Under the pieces are notes generated by a model, which worked only from the letters and a program-made list of their open reading frames with translations, was not told the DNA's origin and did not search any database. Positions 56,811-64,000 of a stretch of DNA of 64,000 nt are shown here, in pieces; position 1 is the stretch's first letter, and each line of letters opens with the position of its first letter. Source of the stretch: Bradyrhizobium sp. AT1 (GTDB lineage Bacteria > Pseudomonadota > Alphaproteobacteria > Rhizobiales > Xanthobacteraceae); the NCBI RefSeq assembly GCF_001590795.1, contig NZ_JXDL01000001.1, positions 1,480,393 through 1,544,392 on the forward strand, read 5' to 3'. The position numbers were made by a program, and so were the translations under genes.

Positions 56811-58376
56811 ATGGGTAATGCTCCGACAGACAAGCCGGCCGTCCATCCGGCACCGCACGACAAGATCAAGACGATCGAACAGCTCGGCGAGGTTGCGCGC
56901 GCCGCGCAGGCGAAGGGCCTGACCGTCGCGCTCTGCCACGGCGTGTTCGATCTGGTGCATCTGGGCCACGTCCGGCACATCCTGGCGGCGCGCAACGAGG
57001 CCGACGTGGTCATCGTGACCATCACCGCCGACCGTTTCGTCAACAAGGGCCCGGGTCGGCCGATCTTCCCGGAGAACATGCGCGCCGAGATGCTGGCTGC
57101 GCTCGGCACGGTCGATTGGGTCGGCATCAACCAGACCTCCAGCGCCGAGCCGGTCCTCGATACCGTGCGGCCCGACATCTACGTCAAGGGCTCGGACTAC
57201 GAAAACCCCGAGGACGACGTCACCGGCAAGATCGCCGTCGAGCGCGACGCCGTCGAACGTCACGGCGGACGAGTCGTCTTCACGCGCGACGTGACGTTCT
57301 CTTCGTCCTCGCTGCTGAACCGCTACTTCGACATCTACGATCCGCCCCTGCGCGACTACCTGCAGAAGGTGCGCGAAGGCGGCGGCGCCGAACGCCTGCT
57401 GAAGCTGATCGACAAGATCCAGGACATGCACGTCGTCCTGGTCGGCGATACCATCATCGACGAATACCAATACGTCACCGCGCTCGGGAAGGCTTCCAAG
57501 GAGAACATCGTCGCCACGCTGTTCAAGAACGGCGAGCAATTTGCCGGCGGCGTCATTGCCGCGGCCAATCACGTGGCGAGCTTCTGCAAGTCGGTCGAGA
57601 TCGTCACGACGCTGGGCGGCAACGACTACCCCGAAGAGTTCATTCGCGCGCACGTCCGTCCGAACGTCAAGCTCACGCCGATCCGCATTCAGGGCCGGCC
57701 GACGACGCGCAAATTGCGCTACGTCGAGATGGGCTATCTGCACAAGCTGTTCGAAGTCTACACGATGGACGACACGCCGCTGGACGAGACCGCGCGCAAG
57801 GAGATCGACAAGGTCACCGCGGAACGCGTGCGCAGCGCGGACGTCGTCATCGTCACCGATTTCGGTCACGGCATGATCGCATCCAGCACGATCGACACGT
57901 TGATCGAGAACTCCAAGTTCCTGGCCGTCAACGCCCAGAGCAACAGCGGCAACCACGGCTACAATCTGATCACGAAGTATCCGAAGGCCGACTACGTCTG
58001 CATCGACGCGCCGGAAGCGCGCCTGGCTGCGACGGACAAGTTCAACGACATCGCGTCGGTGATCGAGGACGGCCTGCACCGCAAGATCGATTGCGACAAC
58101 ATGATCATCACGCACGGCTCGTTCGGCTGCTACCCCTTCTCGTCGAAGACCGGCGTCGCGCGCGTGCCCGCTTTCACCAAGACCGTGGTCGACACGGTCG
58201 GCGCCGGCGATGCCTTCCTGACGATTACGGCACCGCTGGTCGCAGCCGGCGGCAATATCGAAGACGTCGCCTTCATCGGCAACGCGGCGGGCGCGATCAA
58301 GGTCGGCATCGTCGGTCACCGCAGCTCGGTCGAGAAGGCGCCGCTGGTCAAGTTTGTCACCGCGTTGTTGAAGTAG
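56811..58376 (+). CDS. HldE-like bifunctional sugar-phosphate nucleotidyltransferase / PfkB kinase, swapped domains
   Basis: A 521-residue fusion. Residues about 35-180 are a cytidylyltransferase-fold domain with CHGVFDLVHLGHVRHI (HLGH at 50-53), ENMRAEMLAALGTVDWV and RPDIYVKGSDYENPED, closely matching the adenylyltransferase half of HldE. Residues about 205-521 are a PfkB/ribokinase-type kinase with VVLVGDTIIDEY, FAGGVIAAANHVASF, TDFGHGMI and DTVGAGDAF (461-469, base Asp467). In E. coli HldE the kinase comes first; here the order is reversed. The enzyme should phosphorylate a sugar phosphate at C1 and later activate the 1-phosphate with a nucleotide. It lies 27 nt before the next epimerase gene. 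Confidence 0.9.
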   Translation: MGNAPTDKPAVHPAPHDKIKTIEQLGEVARAAQAKGLTVALCHGVFDLVHLGHVRHILAARNEADVVIVTITADRFVNKGPGRPIFPENMRAEMLAALGTVDWVGINQTSSAEPVLDTVRPDIYVKGSDYENPEDDVTGKIAVERDAVERHGGRVVFTRDVTFSSSSLLNRYFDIYDPPLRDYLQKVREGGGAERLLKLIDKIQDMHVVLVGDTIIDEYQYVTALGKASKENIVATLFKNGEQFAGGVIAAANHVASFCKSVEIVTTLGGNDYPEEFIRAHVRPNVKLTPIRIQGRPTTRKLRYVEMGYLHKLFEVYTMDDTPLDETARKEIDKVTAERVRSADVVIVTDFGHGMIASSTIDTLIENSKFLAVNAQSNSGNHGYNLITKYPKADYVCIDAPEARLAATDKFNDIASVIEDGLHRKIDCDNMIITHGSFGCYPFSSKTGVARVPAFTKTVVDTVGAGDAFLTITAPLVAAGGNIEDVAFIGNAAGAIKVGIVGHRSSVEKAPLVKFVTALLK

Positions 58377-58403
58377 CGCGATCGAAAAATCTGGAGAACG
58401 ACA

Positions 58404-59405
58404 GTGATTGATCAGAAATGGAACGTGATGGTCACCGGTGGCGCCGGCTATGTCGGCAGCGTGCTGGTTCCCCAGTTGCTGGCGGCGGGCCACAAGGTCA
58501 CCGTGCTCGACCTCTTCATGTACGGCGAGGACGTCTTCAACGCGGTTCGCGACAATCCGAACCTGCGCCTGATCAAGGGCGACATCCGCGATGAGGCCGC
58601 GATCAACGAGGCCCTGCGCGGCAACAACGCGGTGATCCACCTCGCCTGCATCTCCAACGACCCCTCGTTCGAGCTGGATCCGGGGCTCGGCAAGTCCATC
58701 AACTACGACTGCTTCCGTCCGATGGTGCGCGCCGCCAAGAAAGCCGGCATCAAGCGCTTCATCTATGCCTCCTCCTCCAGCGTCTACGGCATCAAGGACG
58801 AGGCCGAGGTGACGGAGGAGCTGTCCTGCGAGCCGCTCACGGACTACTCCAAGTTCAAGGCGATGTGCGAGACCGACCTCGCTGAAGAAGCCGCGTCCGG
58901 CTTCGTCACCTGCACGGTTCGTCCCGCCACCGTCTGCGGCTACGCTCCCCGGCAGCGGCTCGACGTCGTCGTCAACATCCTGACCAACCTTGCGGTCAAC
59001 ACCGGCCGCATCCGCGTGTTCGGCGGGACGCAGAAGCGGCCCAATCTGCACATCCAGGACATGTCGGCGGCCTATCTGTTCCTGCTGCAGCAGGACGACG
59101 CCAAGATCGACGGCAAGACCTACAATATCGGCTACGAGAACCACTCGCTGATGAAGATCGCCGACATCGTCAAGTCGGTGGTCGGAAACAACGTCGAGGT
59201 GGCCGTCGAGCCGACCGATGATCTGCGCTCCTACCACGTCTCCTCGGAGAAGATCCGCCGCGAGCTCGGGTTTGCGCCGACCCACACCATCGAGCAGGCC
59301 GTGTCCGGACTCGTCGACGCCTTCAGGGGCGGCCGCCTGCCGAACTCGCTGAACGATCCCCGGTACTTCAACATCAAGATGATGCAGAACATCAGCCTGA
59401 AGTGA
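58404..59405 (+). CDS. Second NAD-dependent nucleotide-sugar epimerase/dehydratase
   Basis: A 333-residue extended SDR starting with GTG at 58404, supported by GGAG 7 nt upstream. MVTGGAGYVGSVLVPQLLAA is the NAD loop, LACISNDPSFELDPGL a subfamily block, ASSSSVYGI the Ser cluster and YSKFK the Tyr-Lys motif (DYSKFKAMCE). RPATVCGYAPRQRLDVVVNI replaces the 'R..NVYGP' of the first epimerase, so the two are not recent duplicates. ISNDPS and CGYAPRMR-like blocks are shared with sugar epimerases from LPS loci. Its stop overlaps the next start (GTGA). Confidence 0.9.
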   Translation: MIDQKWNVMVTGGAGYVGSVLVPQLLAAGHKVTVLDLFMYGEDVFNAVRDNPNLRLIKGDIRDEAAINEALRGNNAVIHLACISNDPSFELDPGLGKSINYDCFRPMVRAAKKAGIKRFIYASSSSVYGIKDEAEVTEELSCEPLTDYSKFKAMCETDLAEEAASGFVTCTVRPATVCGYAPRQRLDVVVNILTNLAVNTGRIRVFGGTQKRPNLHIQDMSAAYLFLLQQDDAKIDGKTYNIGYENHSLMKIADIVKSVVGNNVEVAVEPTDDLRSYHVSSEKIRRELGFAPTHTIEQAVSGLVDAFRGGRLPNSLNDPRYFNIKMMQNISLK

Positions 59406-60022
59406 GCGGCGTGCGGATCGGCATCGATTTCGACAACACGATCATCTGCTACGACAAGGTCTTTGCCGCCGCCGCGCGCCAGCGTGGCCTGGTGCCCGAG
59501 GGCTGGACGGGGCTGAAGACCGAGGTGCGGGATTTCTTGCGATCCCGCGCCGGCGGCGAGCTGGCCTGGCAAGGGTTGCAAGGCTACGTCTACGGCAAGG
59601 GCATCGGCGGCGCCGAGATCTATCCCGGCGTCCGCGAGTTTCTCGCAAGCTGCCGCAAAGCCGGCGCGAGCGTCTTCATCGTCAGCCACAAGACCCGGTT
59701 CGGCCACCAGGATCCTGATCGCGTCGACTTGCGCGAGGCCGCGCGCGGCTGGCTCAAGGACGAAGGGCTGATCGACGCAGCCGACGCGGCGCTGGCGGCG
59801 GACAACGTCTATTTCGAGGACACGCTGGCGGCCAAGGTCGAGCGGCTCGCGAGCCTCGAGCTCGATATCTTCATTGACGATCTCGTCGACGTCTTCGAGC
59901 AGCCGCATTTTCCGAAGGCAACGCGATCGATCCTGTTCACGCAGTCGCGGCCGCCTCATCCCGCGCATTGCGAACCGATCGCGACCTGGGCGGATATAAG
60001 CCGCGGAGTGTTCGCGCCATGA
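59402..60022 (+). CDS. HAD-like phosphatase-type protein
   Basis: A 206-residue protein beginning with GTG overlapping the epimerase stop. HAD motif I is IGIDFDNTI (Asp9, Asp11), motif II FIVSHKT, and motif IV DIFIDDLVDVF. A cap insertion lies between motifs I and II (LAWQGLQGYVYGKGIGGAEI). It is not the zinc-containing GmhB type, but could play that role by removing the C7 phosphate of a heptose-1,7-bisphosphate-like intermediate. It overlaps the next gene by ATGA, so all these plus-arm genes are translationally coupled. Confidence 0.75.
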   Translation: MSGVRIGIDFDNTIICYDKVFAAAARQRGLVPEGWTGLKTEVRDFLRSRAGGELAWQGLQGYVYGKGIGGAEIYPGVREFLASCRKAGASVFIVSHKTRFGHQDPDRVDLREAARGWLKDEGLIDAADAALAADNVYFEDTLAAKVERLASLELDIFIDDLVDVFEQPHFPKATRSILFTQSRPPHPAHCEPIATWADISRGVFAP

Positions 60023-61056
60023 GCGAGCCGGACCTGAGCGCGCAGGAAGCGGTCTCGATCGGCAGCCGCCTCGCCGGGGCACGGGTCGCGGCCGCTCACC
60101 CGGCGCGGTCCGGTGGCAACAACAGGGTGTTCCGGCTGGAGATGGCGCAGGGTCCGCCCCTCGCCCTCAAGCAATATCCGTCCGACGGGCGCGATCGCCT
60201 GGGACAGGAGTATGACGCGCTGTCGTTTCTGTCGCGCCACGGCATCATGTTGACGCCGCGCCCGGTCGCAAAGGACGCGGACTCGTTCTGCGCGCTGTAT
60301 CAATGGTTCGACGGTGAAGCGGCGGTGCTGCGTCCCCAGCAGGACGATGCCGAGCAGCTCGCCGATTTCCTGATCGAATTGCAGAAGCTGCGCGACGCGG
60401 AAGGTGCGCGGGGTCTGCGGAACGCCTCTGCCAGCATCTTTTCGCCCGAAGAAGCCGTGGCCCAATACCAGCAGCGCCTCGACGGACTGCGGCAGGCCTC
60501 GTCCGATCATCCGGAGCTGCGTGCGTTCATCGACAACAGCCTGGTTCCGAGCACCGCCACCGCCATCCGGCGGCTCCGCCAGCGCTATGCGGAACTGGGC
60601 CGGGACCCCGGCGCGGACCTTTTGCCCGCGCATCGCGCATTGAGCCCGTCGGATTTCGGATTGCACAACGCGTTGCGCGCCGAAGACGGCCGGCTGCGCT
60701 TCATCGACTTCGAATATTTCGGCTGGGACGATCCGGTCAAGCTGGTGTCCGACACCGCGATTCACCCGGGCAGCGATCTGCCCGAGGCCAGCGCGAACCG
60801 GTTGATCGAACGGCTCTCGCGCGCCTTCGAGGCTGGGGATGACGCGTTTGCGATCCGCCGTGACGTACTGTATCCTGTGTTCGGGGCGATTTGGTGCCTG
60901 ATTGTCCTGAATGCTTATTTGCCGGAAAGCCGCTCCCGGCGCGCCCTGGCTGCGCAAGGAGGCGATCTGACGGTCCGCCTTGCCGGCCAGCTCGACAAAG
61001 CCCGCCGGCTCCATCAAACGATTTGCCAACGTGATCCAGATCTCACCCCACGCTGA
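60019..61056 (+). CDS. APH/choline-kinase-family small-molecule phosphotransferase
   Basis: A 345-residue kinase-fold protein. The start at 60019 overlaps the HAD stop (ATGA). The N-lobe includes NNRVFRLEMAQGPPLALKQY with the ATP-binding Lys, and EYDALSFLSRHGI. The catalytic loop is ALSPSDFGLHNAL, a variant of the HxDxxxxN motif with Asp and Asn retained, and the metal-binding block is LRFIDFEYFGWDDPVKLV. Such genes are common in surface-glycan loci, where they phosphorylate sugars or amino alcohols; the substrate is not clear. The 3' end overlaps the transketolase N-subunit. Confidence 0.82.
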   Translation: MSEPDLSAQEAVSIGSRLAGARVAAAHPARSGGNNRVFRLEMAQGPPLALKQYPSDGRDRLGQEYDALSFLSRHGIMLTPRPVAKDADSFCALYQWFDGEAAVLRPQQDDAEQLADFLIELQKLRDAEGARGLRNASASIFSPEEAVAQYQQRLDGLRQASSDHPELRAFIDNSLVPSTATAIRRLRQRYAELGRDPGADLLPAHRALSPSDFGLHNALRAEDGRLRFIDFEYFGWDDPVKLVSDTAIHPGSDLPEASANRLIERLSRAFEAGDDAFAIRRDVLYPVFGAIWCLIVLNAYLPESRSRRALAAQGGDLTVRLAGQLDKARRLHQTICQRDPDLTPR

Positions 61057-61879
61057 AGCCGCCCTCACCTGCACGCTGGACGAGCGCAGTCTCTATTTGC
61101 GCCGCCTGGTCCTCGGTTCTGTCCGTTCGGCCGGACGCGGCCATGTCGGTCCAGCCTTGTCGCTGATCGAGATGGTCCGCGTGCTCTACGACGACGTGCT
61201 GCGGATCGATCCGAAAAATCCGCGCGATCCGAATCGCGACCGCGCCATTCTCAGCAAGGGACACGGCTGTCTGGCGCTCTATGCGCTGCTGGCCGACCGC
61301 GGCTTCTTCCCGCTCTCGGAGCTGGACGGCTTCTGCGGCTCCGACAGTATTTTGGGCGGACATCCCGAATACGGCATGGTGCCGGGGGTCGAGGCCTCGA
61401 CCGGCGCGCTCGGACACGGCCTGTCGATCGGCGTCGGCCTCGCGCTGGCCGCCCGCATGCACGAGCGCAGCTACCGCACCTTCGTCCTGCTCGGCGACGG
61501 CGAGATCAACGAGGGATCGGTGTGGGAAGCTGCGATGGGCGCGGCCAAGCACGGCCTCGATAATCTGGTCGCCATGATCGACTACAACAAGCTGCAGAGC
61601 TACGGGCCCACCGACTACGTGCTGCCGCTGGAGCCGCTCGCGGACAAGTGGCGCAGCTTCGGCTTCGCCGTGCAGGAGGTCAACGGCCACGACGTCGGCG
61701 CGCTGCGCACCGTCCTGAAGCAGGTCCCGGCCGTTGCCGGCAAACCGACTGCCATCATCTGCCATACCGTCAAGGGCAAGGGTCTGCCGCCCGCAGAATC
61801 CAACGCCGACTGGCATCACAAGAACAAGCTGTCCGACAGCGAGCTCGACGCCATCCGCGTCGCCGTCGGCGATTTTTGA
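61031..61879 (+). CDS. Transketolase, N-terminal (ThDP-binding) subunit
   Basis: A 282-residue protein if GTG 61031 is used; start uncertain, since a TTG at 60980 is also in frame and no clear ribosome-binding site is seen. It covers the pyrophosphate-binding half: SAGRGHVGPALSLIEMVRVL, AILSKGHGCLALYALLADRG, GGHPEYGMVPGVEASTGALG and the ThDP motif GDGEINEGSVWEAAMGA (Gly155) with the closing Asn in MIDYNKLQ. It must pair with the C-terminal subunit encoded 10 nt downstream. Split transketolases in glycan loci can supply ketose phosphates or add two-carbon units; the substrate is not known here. Confidence 0.92.
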   Translation: MIQISPHAEAALTCTLDERSLYLRRLVLGSVRSAGRGHVGPALSLIEMVRVLYDDVLRIDPKNPRDPNRDRAILSKGHGCLALYALLADRGFFPLSELDGFCGSDSILGGHPEYGMVPGVEASTGALGHGLSIGVGLALAARMHERSYRTFVLLGDGEINEGSVWEAAMGAAKHGLDNLVAMIDYNKLQSYGPTDYVLPLEPLADKWRSFGFAVQEVNGHDVGALRTVLKQVPAVAGKPTAIICHTVKGKGLPPAESNADWHHKNKLSDSELDAIRVAVGDF

Positions 61880-61889
61880 TCGGCTCCCC

Positions 61890-62849
61890 ATGCGCAACAC
61901 CGCCATGAACATGGTCCACAAGCTCGCCGCGCGCGACGAGCGTGTGCTTTACATCGGCTCCGATCCCGGCGCCGGCACGCTGCGTGCGATGAGCAAGGAG
62001 TTTCCGAAGCGCCATCTGATCGAGGGCATTTCGGAAGCCCACATCATCGGCATGTCGGCCGGCCTCGCGATGGAGGGTTTTGTTCCTTACGTGAACACCA
62101 TCGCGACCTTCCTCACCCGCCGCTGCTACGAGCAGGTGGCGGTCGATCTCTGTCTGCACAATCTGCCGGTGCGGCTGATCGCCAATGGCGGCGGGCTGGT
62201 CTACGCGCCGCTCGGCCCGACCCACCAGGCGATCGAGGACATCGCCATCATGCGGGCGCTGCCGAACATGACGGTGATCTGCCCGTGCGATGCCGACGAG
62301 GCCGCACGCATGATGGAAAAGACGCTCGACTGGACCGGACCGATCTACATCCGGCTCGGCAAGGGCGGTGACGCCGTCGTCTCCAAGGCCGAGCACGGCT
62401 TCGAGATCGGCAAGGCCATCCTGATGCGGCCGCCCGGCGACGTCCTCATGGTGACCACCGGCATCATGCTTCAGCGCGCGCTGGCCGCAGCCGACCTGCT
62501 CGCTGCGCAAGGCATCCGCGCCGGCATCCTGCACATGCATACGGTGAAGCCGCTCGACACCGAAGCGCTGCTGCAGGCCATCCGCGGCGTCAAGTTGCTG
62601 GCAACGCTGGAGGAGCACGTGCCCTCCGGCGGCCTCGGCAGCGCGGTCGCCGAGACGCTGATCGACAAGCTCGGCTCCGGCCTGCCGCCGATGCTGCGGC
62701 TGTCGCTGCCGGACCGCTTCATGCACAATTACGGCTCGCAGGATTCGCTGCTGAAGAAGCACGGGCTTTCCGCAGCCGCGATCGCAACCTCGATCGAGCG
62801 CGCGCATGCCGCCTCGCACACCCCCTCTCCTCAACTCCATTCCACCTGA
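61890..62849 (+). CDS. Transketolase, C-terminal (pyrimidine-binding) subunit
   Basis: A 319-residue partner of the preceding subunit. The start at 61890 (MRNTAMNMVHKLAARDERVL) is the family N-terminus; the frame is open earlier but overlaps the N-subunit. The cofactor-activating Glu is in RHLIEGISEAHIIGMSAGLA, then ANGGGLVYAPLGPTHQAIED and the C-terminal domain block LEEHVPSGGLGSAVAETLID. Together the two subunits reconstitute an enzyme shorter than the 660-residue housekeeping transketolase. The gene lies 10 nt after the N-subunit and 8 nt before the aminotransferase. Confidence 0.93.
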   Translation: MRNTAMNMVHKLAARDERVLYIGSDPGAGTLRAMSKEFPKRHLIEGISEAHIIGMSAGLAMEGFVPYVNTIATFLTRRCYEQVAVDLCLHNLPVRLIANGGGLVYAPLGPTHQAIEDIAIMRALPNMTVICPCDADEAARMMEKTLDWTGPIYIRLGKGGDAVVSKAEHGFEIGKAILMRPPGDVLMVTTGIMLQRALAAADLLAAQGIRAGILHMHTVKPLDTEALLQAIRGVKLLATLEEHVPSGGLGSAVAETLIDKLGSGLPPMLRLSLPDRFMHNYGSQDSLLKKHGLSAAAIATSIERAHAASHTPSPQLHST

Positions 62850-62857
62850 CGGGTCAA

Positions 62858-63964
62858 ATGTACGACGTTCGATATTCCTATCTGCTCGAGCAATTCTCCG
62901 ATCCCGCACCGATCCTCGCCGAGATCGGCCGACTGGTCGCGACCGGAGACTTCACCCTTGGCAAGCCGGTTGCCGAATTCGAGAAGCGTTTCGCCGAACT
63001 GATCGGCGTGCGTCACGCGATCGGCGTCGGATCCGGCACCGATGCGCTCAAGCTGCCGCTCAAGGCGCTCGGCATCGGCCATGGCGACGAGGTCATCACC
63101 GCCGCCAACACCTTCATCGCCACCGTCGGCGCGATCGCCGAGACCGGCGCGACGCCGGTGCTGGTCGATTGCGACGATTCCTTCTGCATGAATGTCGACC
63201 AGGTCGAGGCCGCGATCACCAAGAAGACCAAGGCGATCATGCCGGTACAACTGACCGGCGAGGTCACCGACATGGGCAAGCTGATGCCGATCGCGCAGCG
63301 CCACAACCTTCCCGTCGTCGAGGACGCCTGCCAGGGCATCCTGTCGGAGTTCGCCGGCAAGCGCTCCGGCACTCACGGCATCGCCGCCGGCTTCTCGCTA
63401 CATCCGCTCAAGAACCTCAACGTCTGGGGCGATGCCGGCGTCGTCGTCACCAATGACGACGGCATGAACGAGAAGCTCCGCCTGATCCGCAATCACGGCA
63501 TGAAGAACCGCGACGAGATCTCGATCCTCGGCTGCAATTCGCGCCTCGACTCTCTCCAGGCGGTCGTCGGCAACTGGCTGATCGGCCAGACCGGCGAGAT
63601 CACGCGGCGCCGGATCGAGAACGCGGCCTATTACGACAAGGGCCTTGCCGGCCTGCCCGGCCTGCGCGTGCCCGCGCGCCGGCCCAACGTGAAGCACGTC
63701 TACCATCTCTACATGGTGTTCGCCGAGCGCCGCGACGAACTCTACCAATACTGCCTGGACAACGGCATCGAGGCCAAGATCCACTATCCGATCCCGCTGT
63801 ATCAGCAGGAAGGCCTGAAGCATCTCGGCTACGCGCCCGGCACCTTCCCGGTCACCGATCGCCACGCCAAGGAAGTCATCAGCTTCCCCGTCGACCAGCA
63901 TCTGACGCGCGCGCAGCAGGACCGCGTCATCGAGACCGTCAGGAAGTTCTGCCATGGACGCTGA
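62858..63964 (+). CDS. DegT/DnrJ/EryC1/StrS-family sugar aminotransferase
   Basis: A 368-residue PLP enzyme. GVGSGTDALKLPLKALGIGH is the phosphate-binding part, TAANTFIATVGAI follows, Asp156 (VVEDACQG) pairs with the pyridine nitrogen, and Lys185 (GFSLHPLKNLNVWGD) carries PLP. GCNSRLDSLQAVVG and the C-terminal EAKIHYPIPLYQQEGLKHLG are typical of enzymes that transaminate keto-sugar nucleotides to amino sugars. It follows the transketolase subunits by 8 nt and overlaps the next gene by 11 nt. The product would be an amino sugar. Confidence 0.93.
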   Translation: MYDVRYSYLLEQFSDPAPILAEIGRLVATGDFTLGKPVAEFEKRFAELIGVRHAIGVGSGTDALKLPLKALGIGHGDEVITAANTFIATVGAIAETGATPVLVDCDDSFCMNVDQVEAAITKKTKAIMPVQLTGEVTDMGKLMPIAQRHNLPVVEDACQGILSEFAGKRSGTHGIAAGFSLHPLKNLNVWGDAGVVVTNDDGMNEKLRLIRNHGMKNRDEISILGCNSRLDSLQAVVGNWLIGQTGEITRRRIENAAYYDKGLAGLPGLRVPARRPNVKHVYHLYMVFAERRDELYQYCLDNGIEAKIHYPIPLYQQEGLKHLGYAPGTFPVTDRHAKEVISFPVDQHLTRAQQDRVIETVRKFCHGR

Positions 63965-64000
63965 CACCGGCCGCCGGCGCATCGGTTACGTCAATCTTCC
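63954..64000 (+). CDS. Start of a further gene, cut by the window edge
   Basis: From the ATG at 63954, MDADTGRRRIGYVNL can be read before the window ends. The start overlaps the aminotransferase 3' end by 11 nt, the same tight coupling as in the rest of the plus arm. Too little is visible to assign a function. Confidence 0.5.
   Translation, partial: MDADTGRRRIGYVNL

Noticed and set aside
56787..59285. 832-codon minus-strand frame opposite the HldE-like and epimerase genes
   Set aside because: Mirror of two well-supported plus-strand genes; composition is that of a complementary shadow.

Overview
The window comes from a high-GC alphaproteobacterium, most likely Bradyrhizobium or a very close relative. 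The evidence is the protein sequences of the ribosomal and RNA polymerase genes, the alphaproteobacterial order secE-nusG-rplKAJL-rpoBC-rpsLG-fusA-tuf-S10-spc-alpha, a short-LID adenylate kinase, zinc-free S14, and dispersed palindromic elements of the GTCATGCCCGG...CCGGGCATCCA type found between rhizobial genes. I see no rRNA, tRNA, CRISPR array or insertion sequence.

Layout. 1-12.9 kb is a mixed accessory and housekeeping stretch: an ATP12 chaperone (cut by the left edge), a small exported protein, a pseudouridine synthase overlapped by a higBA toxin-antitoxin pair, rarA overlapped by a Do-family protease, a phosphate-selective-type porin, an HxlR regulator divergent from a medium-chain reductase, a CLC transporter, a DUF1330 protein, a short-chain reductase and a diheme cytochrome c. 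12.9-33.4 kb, all on the minus strand, is the str-S10-spc-alpha superoperon, transcribed from rpsL (33.3 kb) to rplQ (13.0 kb). 33.4-34.2 kb is gene-poor and holds a candidate str promoter. 34.2-38.4 kb carries two accessory genes, an ABC exporter with acidic tails and an FAD oxidoreductase fused to a methyltransferase. 38.6-52.2 kb is rpoC, rpoB, rplL, rplJ, an inserted D-2-hydroxyacid dehydrogenase, rplA, rplK, nusG and secE, also on the minus strand.

52.5-64 kb is a surface-glycan or nucleotide-sugar locus: a minus arm (sugar C-methyltransferase type protein, UPF0104/flippase-like membrane protein, GmhA-like sugar isomerase) and a plus arm (epimerase, HldE-like bifunctional enzyme with swapped domains, second epimerase, HAD-like protein, small-molecule phosphotransferase, split transketolase, DegT aminotransferase, start of a further gene). 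The enzyme set can be read as a parallel route from sedoheptulose 7-phosphate, or a longer ketose phosphate, to an activated and modified sugar.

The most unusual item is a second, divergent SecY directly downstream of the normal secY. It lacks the plug segment and has Ala where the normal copy has the essential cytosolic-loop Arg357. It overlaps adk by 4 nt, and that adenylate kinase carries a roughly 105-residue histone-H1-like Lys/Ala tail. Regulatory DNA supported by the sequence includes candidate promoters for secE-nusG, rpsM-rplQ, rpsL and the ABC exporter (the last with a 19-bp palindrome at the expected start site), a HigA-type operator, and intrinsic terminators after rplQ, between rpoA and rplQ, and after rpoC, plus a strong T-poor hairpin after rplA.
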